Below, in pieces: positions 59,573 to 64,000 of a DNA stretch of 64,000 nucleotides. The stretch is from Streptomyces sp. HUAS YS2 (lineage in GTDB: Bacteria; Actinomycetota; Actinomycetes; Streptomycetales; Streptomycetaceae). The stretch lies in NCBI RefSeq assembly GCF_033343995.1, contig NZ_CP137573.1, positions 6,295,001-6,359,000 on the forward strand. The letters are read 5' to 3'. The notes beneath the pieces were generated by a model, which saw nothing but the letters and a program-made list of their open reading frames with translations, was not told the DNA's origin and made no database searches. Position numbers and translations under genes: made by a program. Each line of letters starts with the position of its first letter. Position 1 is the first letter of the stretch.

Positions 59573-60775
59573 TCAGGCGATCACGCCCGCCTTCCGCAGC
59601 TCCGCGCACTCCGTCCCGTCGACGCCGAGCCCGGCGAGCACCCGCTCCGTGTGCTCGCCCAGGGCCGGGATCGCGCCCATCGCCGGCTCCGGCCCGTCCG
59701 GGAAGACGATCGGCGGCAGCATCGCCCGCAGCGGCCCCACCGCCGAGTCCACCGCGCGCCAGCGGTCCCGCGCCGCCAGCTGCGGATGGTCAGCGAGGTC
59801 CGCCACGGAGTTGAGCCGCGCGCAGGCGATCCCCGCCGCCTCCAGCCGGGCCACCGCCTCCGCCGCCGGCAGCGGCGCCAGCGCCGCGGCGACCGCCGCG
59901 TCCGTGTCCGCCCGCCGGGCCACCCGGGCCCGGTTCGTGGCGAACTCCGGATCGTCCGCGAGCTCCGGCCGCTCCAGCACCTTTTCGGCCAGCCGGCGCC
60001 ATTCCCGGTCGTTCTGCACCGACAGCAGCACCAGGCTCCCGTCCGCCGTCGGATAGGCGTCGTACGGCGCGATCACGGCGTGCGCGAGCCCCGTGCGCGC
60101 CGGTGCCGCGCCTCCGTGCATCCCGTGGTGCAGCGGGTGTCCCATCCACTCGGCGAGCGCGTCGAGCATCGACACCTCCACCGGGCCGCCGCGGCCGGTC
60201 GTGCCCCGGCGCACCAGCGCGGCCAGAACGCCCGAGAAGGCGTACATCCCCGCCGCGATGTCGGCCGCGGGGATGCCCGCCTTCACCGGATGCTCCGCCG
60301 TCCCGGTCACCGACACCAGGCCGGCCTCGCACTGCACGAGCATGTCGTAGGCCCGCTTGTGCGCGTACGGCCCGTCCGCCCCGTATCCCGAGATGTCGAC
60401 CGCGACCAGCCGCGGATGCAGGCCGCACAGCGTGGCCGCGTCGAGGCCGAGCCGGGCCGCCGCGCCCTGCGCGAGGTTCTGCACGAAGACGTCCGCGTCC
60501 GCGATCAGCCGGCGGACCAGGGCGATGCCCCGCGGGTCCTTCAGATCCACCGCGACCGACTCCTTGCCGCGGTTGCACCACACGAAGTGGGAGGCGAGCC
60601 CGGCCGCCGCCGTGTCGTACCCGCGGGCGAAGTCGCCGCCGTCCGGACGCTCGATCTTGACCACCCGGGCGCCGAGGTCGGCGAGCTGCCGGGTGGCGAA
60701 CGGCGCGGCGACGGCCTGCTCCACGGCGACGACGGTGATCCCGTCCAGCGGGAGCGGCTGGGTGCTGGTGCTCAT
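59573..60775 (-). CDS. Family III CoA transferase (CaiB/BaiF)
   Basis: The 400-residue enzyme moves CoA between carboxylic acids. Family landmarks: EQAVAAPFATRQLADLGARVVKIERPDGGD at the start, NRGKESVAVDLKDPRG, and KRAYDMLVQCEAGL, which carries the catalytic Asp. C-terminal APYDAYPTADG and RWRAVDSAVG also match. ATG at 60775. No catabolic neighbour identifies the substrate. Confidence 0.92.
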   Translation of the reverse strand: MSTSTQPLPLDGITVVAVEQAVAAPFATRQLADLGARVVKIERPDGGDFARGYDTAAAGLASHFVWCNRGKESVAVDLKDPRGIALVRRLIADADVFVQNLAQGAAARLGLDAATLCGLHPRLVAVDISGYGADGPYAHKRAYDMLVQCEAGLVSVTGTAEHPVKAGIPAADIAAGMYAFSGVLAALVRRGTTGRGGPVEVSMLDALAEWMGHPLHHGMHGGAAPARTGLAHAVIAPYDAYPTADGSLVLLSVQNDREWRRLAEKVLERPELADDPEFATNRARVARRADTDAAVAAALAPLPAAEAVARLEAAGIACARLNSVADLADHPQLAARDRWRAVDSAVGPLRAMLPPIVFPDGPEPAMGAIPALGEHTERVLAGLGVDGTECAELRKAGVIA

Positions 60776-60822
60776 CCTGTGTGCCTATCGCGCCCGCGAC
60801 CCGCTTGTCACCTGTGGACTCG

Positions 60823-61595
60823 TCACACCGCCGCGTACCGGCGGACCGCCGCCGGCCCGCACAGCGCGATCAGGGCGAGCGACCACAGCAGCGCCCCGGC
60901 AACCGGGTGCGCCACCGGCCAGGCCGCGTCCGCCGGGACGGCCGCGTTGCCGAACAGCTCCCGCACCGCCGTGGTCACCGCGGAGATCGGGTTCCACTCG
61001 GCGACCGTGCGGAGCCAGCCCGGCATGCCGTCGGTCGGGATGTACGCGTTCGACAGCAGCGGCAGCATGAAGGTGGCGCTGCCCAGTTGGCCGGCCGCCT
61101 CCTCGCTCCGGGAAGCGAGGCCGAGCAGGATGCCCACCCAGGTCATGGCGAAGCGGAACAGCAGCAGGAGCCCGAAGGCGGCCAGGGCGTCCAGGGCCGT
61201 GCCCTCGATCCGCCAGCCCATCGCGAGGCCGACGAGGATCATCGGGACCATGCCGAGGGCGCTGGTGACCAGGTCGGCGAGGGCCTGCCCCAGCGGCACG
61301 GCTGCCCGGCTCACCGGCATCGTCCGGAACCGGTCCATCACGCCCCGGTGCGAGTCCTGGGCGGCCTGGAACATGCCGGTCATCAGCCCGCCGGCGGCCG
61401 TCGCGACCAGCAGGCCGGGCACCAGATAGGCGCGGTACTCGGCGCCCGGCATGGCGAGCGCGGTGCCGAAGACGTAGCCGAAGAAGAGCAGGAAGACGAG
61501 CGGCATCGTCTGGGTCATCAGCGTCATCGCCGGCGCGTGTCTGATGCGCTGGAGGTGCCGGCCGAGGACCGCGGTCCCGTCGTGGACGAGCGCGC

Positions 61596-61599
<4 letters not shown>
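60823..61599 (-). CDS. ABC-2 exporter permease, DrrB-like
   Basis: The 258-residue protein has six helices and the ABC-2 pattern (MTLMTQTMPLVFLLFFGYVFG; FLLLLFRFAMTW-like; NAYIPTDGMPGWLRTVAEWNPISAVTTAVREL, the EL-type signature). With the upstream ATPase it forms a drug/antibiotic exporter. The two genes overlap by four bases. Confidence 0.9.
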
Positions 61600-62552
<953 letters not shown>

Positions 62553-62570
62553 GGCATGACCGTACCGCAC

Positions 62571-62587
62571 TACGTACGCTGTACGTA
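62571..62587. promoter_or_regulatory. TetR operator in the divergent promoter
   Basis: TACGTACGCTGTACGTA is a perfect 7-base dyad around GCT. It lies between the TetR and DrrA-like genes, 43 bases centre to centre from the second copy (about four helical turns). Confidence 0.65.
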
Positions 62588-62615
62588 ACTACGATGGGGG
62601 GCGAGGTGATGATCC

Positions 62616-63332
62616 ATGGCGGGCCGAGCGGCCGAACCCGAAGTGATCTGGGCGCGCCCCGAGCGCACGGGCCGCGGTCCGAAACCGGCGTACAGCCGGG
62701 CCGACATCGTGGCGGCCGCGGTGCGCGTCGCCGACGCCGACGGCATGGACGCGGTCTCGATGCGGCGGGTGGCGGCCGAGATCGGCTGCGGCACCATGTC
62801 GCTGTACAACTACGTCCCGCGCAAGGAGGACCTGTACGAGCTGATGGTCGACGCGGCCAGCGGCGAGTACGACCTCTCCCGCGGCCCGAGCGGTGACTGG
62901 CGCGCGGACATGCTGCACGTGGCCCGCGAGGCCCGGGGGATCCTGCACCGCCACCCGTGGGTGATCCGCCTGATGACCACCGGCTACGCCTTCGGCCCCA
63001 ACGCCCTGCGCTTCCTGGAGCACTGCCTGGAGTGCCTGAAGGACCTCGACCTGCCCGGCGGCGTCAAGATGGAGCTGATCGCGACGGTGAACGGCACGGT
63101 GATGACCGTCGTCGCCAACGAGATCGCCCTCGCCGAACGCGCCCGCGGACTGCCCTGGTCGGAGGAGCAGGAGCAGGCCGTACGCGGCGCGTACCTGATG
63201 CGGCAGCTCGCGGGCGGTCAATTCCCCAGACTGGCGGCCGTGTTCGCGGAGTCCGGGGTCGAACCCCTCGACGCCGAGGAGGTCTTCAGCCGGACGCTGC
63301 GCCGGGTCCTCGACTCCTTCGTCACGCCCTAG
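62616..63332 (+). CDS. TetR-family repressor
   Basis: The 238-residue protein has an N-terminal TetR helix-turn-helix (ADIVAAAVRVADADGMDAVSMRRVAAEIGCGTMSLYNYVPRKEDLYELM, residues about 29-77) and a TetR_C-type ligand domain (residues about 90-235). It faces the DrrAB-type exporter and presumably represses it until a substrate binds. ATG 62616 is used. Two matching operators lie in the shared region. Confidence 0.92.
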   Translation: MAGRAAEPEVIWARPERTGRGPKPAYSRADIVAAAVRVADADGMDAVSMRRVAAEIGCGTMSLYNYVPRKEDLYELMVDAASGEYDLSRGPSGDWRADMLHVAREARGILHRHPWVIRLMTTGYAFGPNALRFLEHCLECLKDLDLPGGVKMELIATVNGTVMTVVANEIALAERARGLPWSEEQEQAVRGAYLMRQLAGGQFPRLAAVFAESGVEPLDAEEVFSRTLRRVLDSFVTP

Positions 63333-63348
63333 GGTCCGTCCGGCGCGG

Positions 63349-64000
63349 TCACAGCAGCGCGAACTGGCCCTCCGGGCCCTCCTCCTGATGGTCCAGCACG
63401 GACGCCGGGCGCCGGGGCCCGTCCGGGACGGGCAGGACGCCGGCCTCCCGCAGAACCTCGCGCGTCAGCTCCTCGCCGCCGTCGAGTGCGTCGTCGAGCG
63501 CGGCGCGTTCGGGCTCGCTCTGGCCGAGCAGGGCCAGCACCGTGATCAGTTCGAGCAGCTCCGAGGTCCACTCCTGGGGCCAGCCGGCCGGCCCGATCGC
63601 CTCCAGGGTGCCCGGCTCGGCGGGCGCGGTCCGGTGCGCGCACCACTGCTCCAGCATCCGTACGCCGCCGACGCGGAACTCCCACGCCTCGGCCGGCACC
63701 GGCGAGATGCGGCCGTCGCCCAGCGCCAGTGTCTCGTCGGCCGGGTCGTACTCCGGCGGGCCCGGCCGCGCCGGGACCGGCGCCCGGACGTAGGGCCGCC
63801 GCCCGCCCGGCAGCCGGGGCCGCTCGCCGCCCCGGGCGCCGCGCAGCTGGATGCCGGTCAGCCGCCGGCCGAGCGCCGTGCCGGCCGCCCATCGGGCCGG
63901 GTCCGCGGGCAGCGGGACGCGGCAGCCGGCGGGGGAGGGGCGGGCGGCGGCCACGGCCCAGGCCAGCAGGTCGGCCGCGGTGACGTCGTGCCCGTACCGC
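63349..64000 (-). CDS. Type ISP restriction-modification C-terminal part (cut by window)
   Basis: The visible 217 residues are the C-terminal end; the start lies beyond 64000. The upstream edge reads YGHDVTAADLLAWAVA. RVPLPADPARWAAGTALGRRLTGI follows, then WEFRVGGVRMLEQW, which resembles the C-terminal target-recognition part of type ISP enzymes annotated in many streptomycetes. The helicase and methyltransferase parts, if present, would be outside the window. It ends tail-to-tail with the TetR gene. Confidence 0.65.
   Translation of the reverse strand, partial: RYGHDVTAADLLAWAVAAARPSPAGCRVPLPADPARWAAGTALGRRLTGIQLRGARGGERPRLPGGRRPYVRAPVPARPGPPEYDPADETLALGDGRISPVPAEAWEFRVGGVRMLEQWCAHRTAPAEPGTLEAIGPAGWPQEWTSELLELITVLALLGQSEPERAALDDALDGGEELTREVLREAGVLPVPDGPRRPASVLDHQEEGPEGQFALL

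Overview
This window is chromosomal DNA from a Streptomyces-type actinomycete. GC is very high, third codon positions are almost all G or C, GTG starts are frequent and neighbouring genes often overlap by four bases. Several genes are genus hallmarks: a SepF-like division protein, tandem streptogrisin proteases, an LAXTG sortase substrate, a DnaE2 mutasome, a tripartite tricarboxylate transporter and an FxSxx-COOH peptide system. From memory the gene order follows the S. coelicolor region from about SCO1762 downward. I saw no tRNA, rRNA, CRISPR array or insertion sequence.

Layout. Bases 1-4583 hold a housekeeping run: aroH-type chorismate mutase, tyrA, cmk, a plsC-like acyltransferase and der, closed by a strong hairpin. 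Bases 4596-12751 hold two hypothetical proteins, a secreted Rpf-like enzyme with LysM, and a branched-chain amino acid type ABC importer in which LivH, LivM and LivG are fused into one 1040-residue chain. The matching LivF has a Walker A lysine changed to arginine, and a divergent pair encodes a lipoprotein and the binding protein. Bases 12834-25848 carry a glycosyltransferase, a WYL regulator, a lone cytochrome oxidase subunit I, an I78 inhibitor, a PAP2 phosphatase, an MFS exporter, sflA, a protein with an extremely cysteine-rich tail, a DUF1684 protein and two tandem streptogrisin-like proteases.

Bases 25966-36111 are the most interesting part. A SLOG-domain gene and a SLATT-type membrane gene converge on each other, and the SLATT gene diverges from an operon: a 54-residue precursor ending FNSAL (fxsA), a radical SAM/SPASM cyclophane maturase (fxsB), an AAC(3)-fold acetyltransferase, a TIR-like protein (fxsC), and a 1307-residue ParA-like/TIR/NB-ARC/TPR protein (fxsT). 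Together they look like a peptide-centred sensing or conflict system: a modified peptide, STAND and TIR signalling proteins, and possibly a nucleotide-sensor/membrane-effector pair.

Bases 36187-44936 hold an alpha/beta hydrolase, an ABC-2-like membrane protein, dnaE2 with a Y-family partner lacking the usual catalytic motifs, a secreted lipase and a sortase-anchored AA10 oxidase. Bases 45164-48363 are a candidate toxin/immunity pair; the toxin has an internal class III prepilin motif and a C-terminal D...ExK nuclease-like motif. Bases 48360-52652 are a response regulator and the tctCBA transporter with a GNAT gene. Bases 52738-63332 hold small secreted, DUF402, GNAT, GntR and AAA genes, an SGNH lipase, a Ser/Thr kinase, a family III CoA transferase and a DrrAB-type exporter facing its TetR regulator. 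The window ends inside what looks like a type ISP restriction-modification gene.
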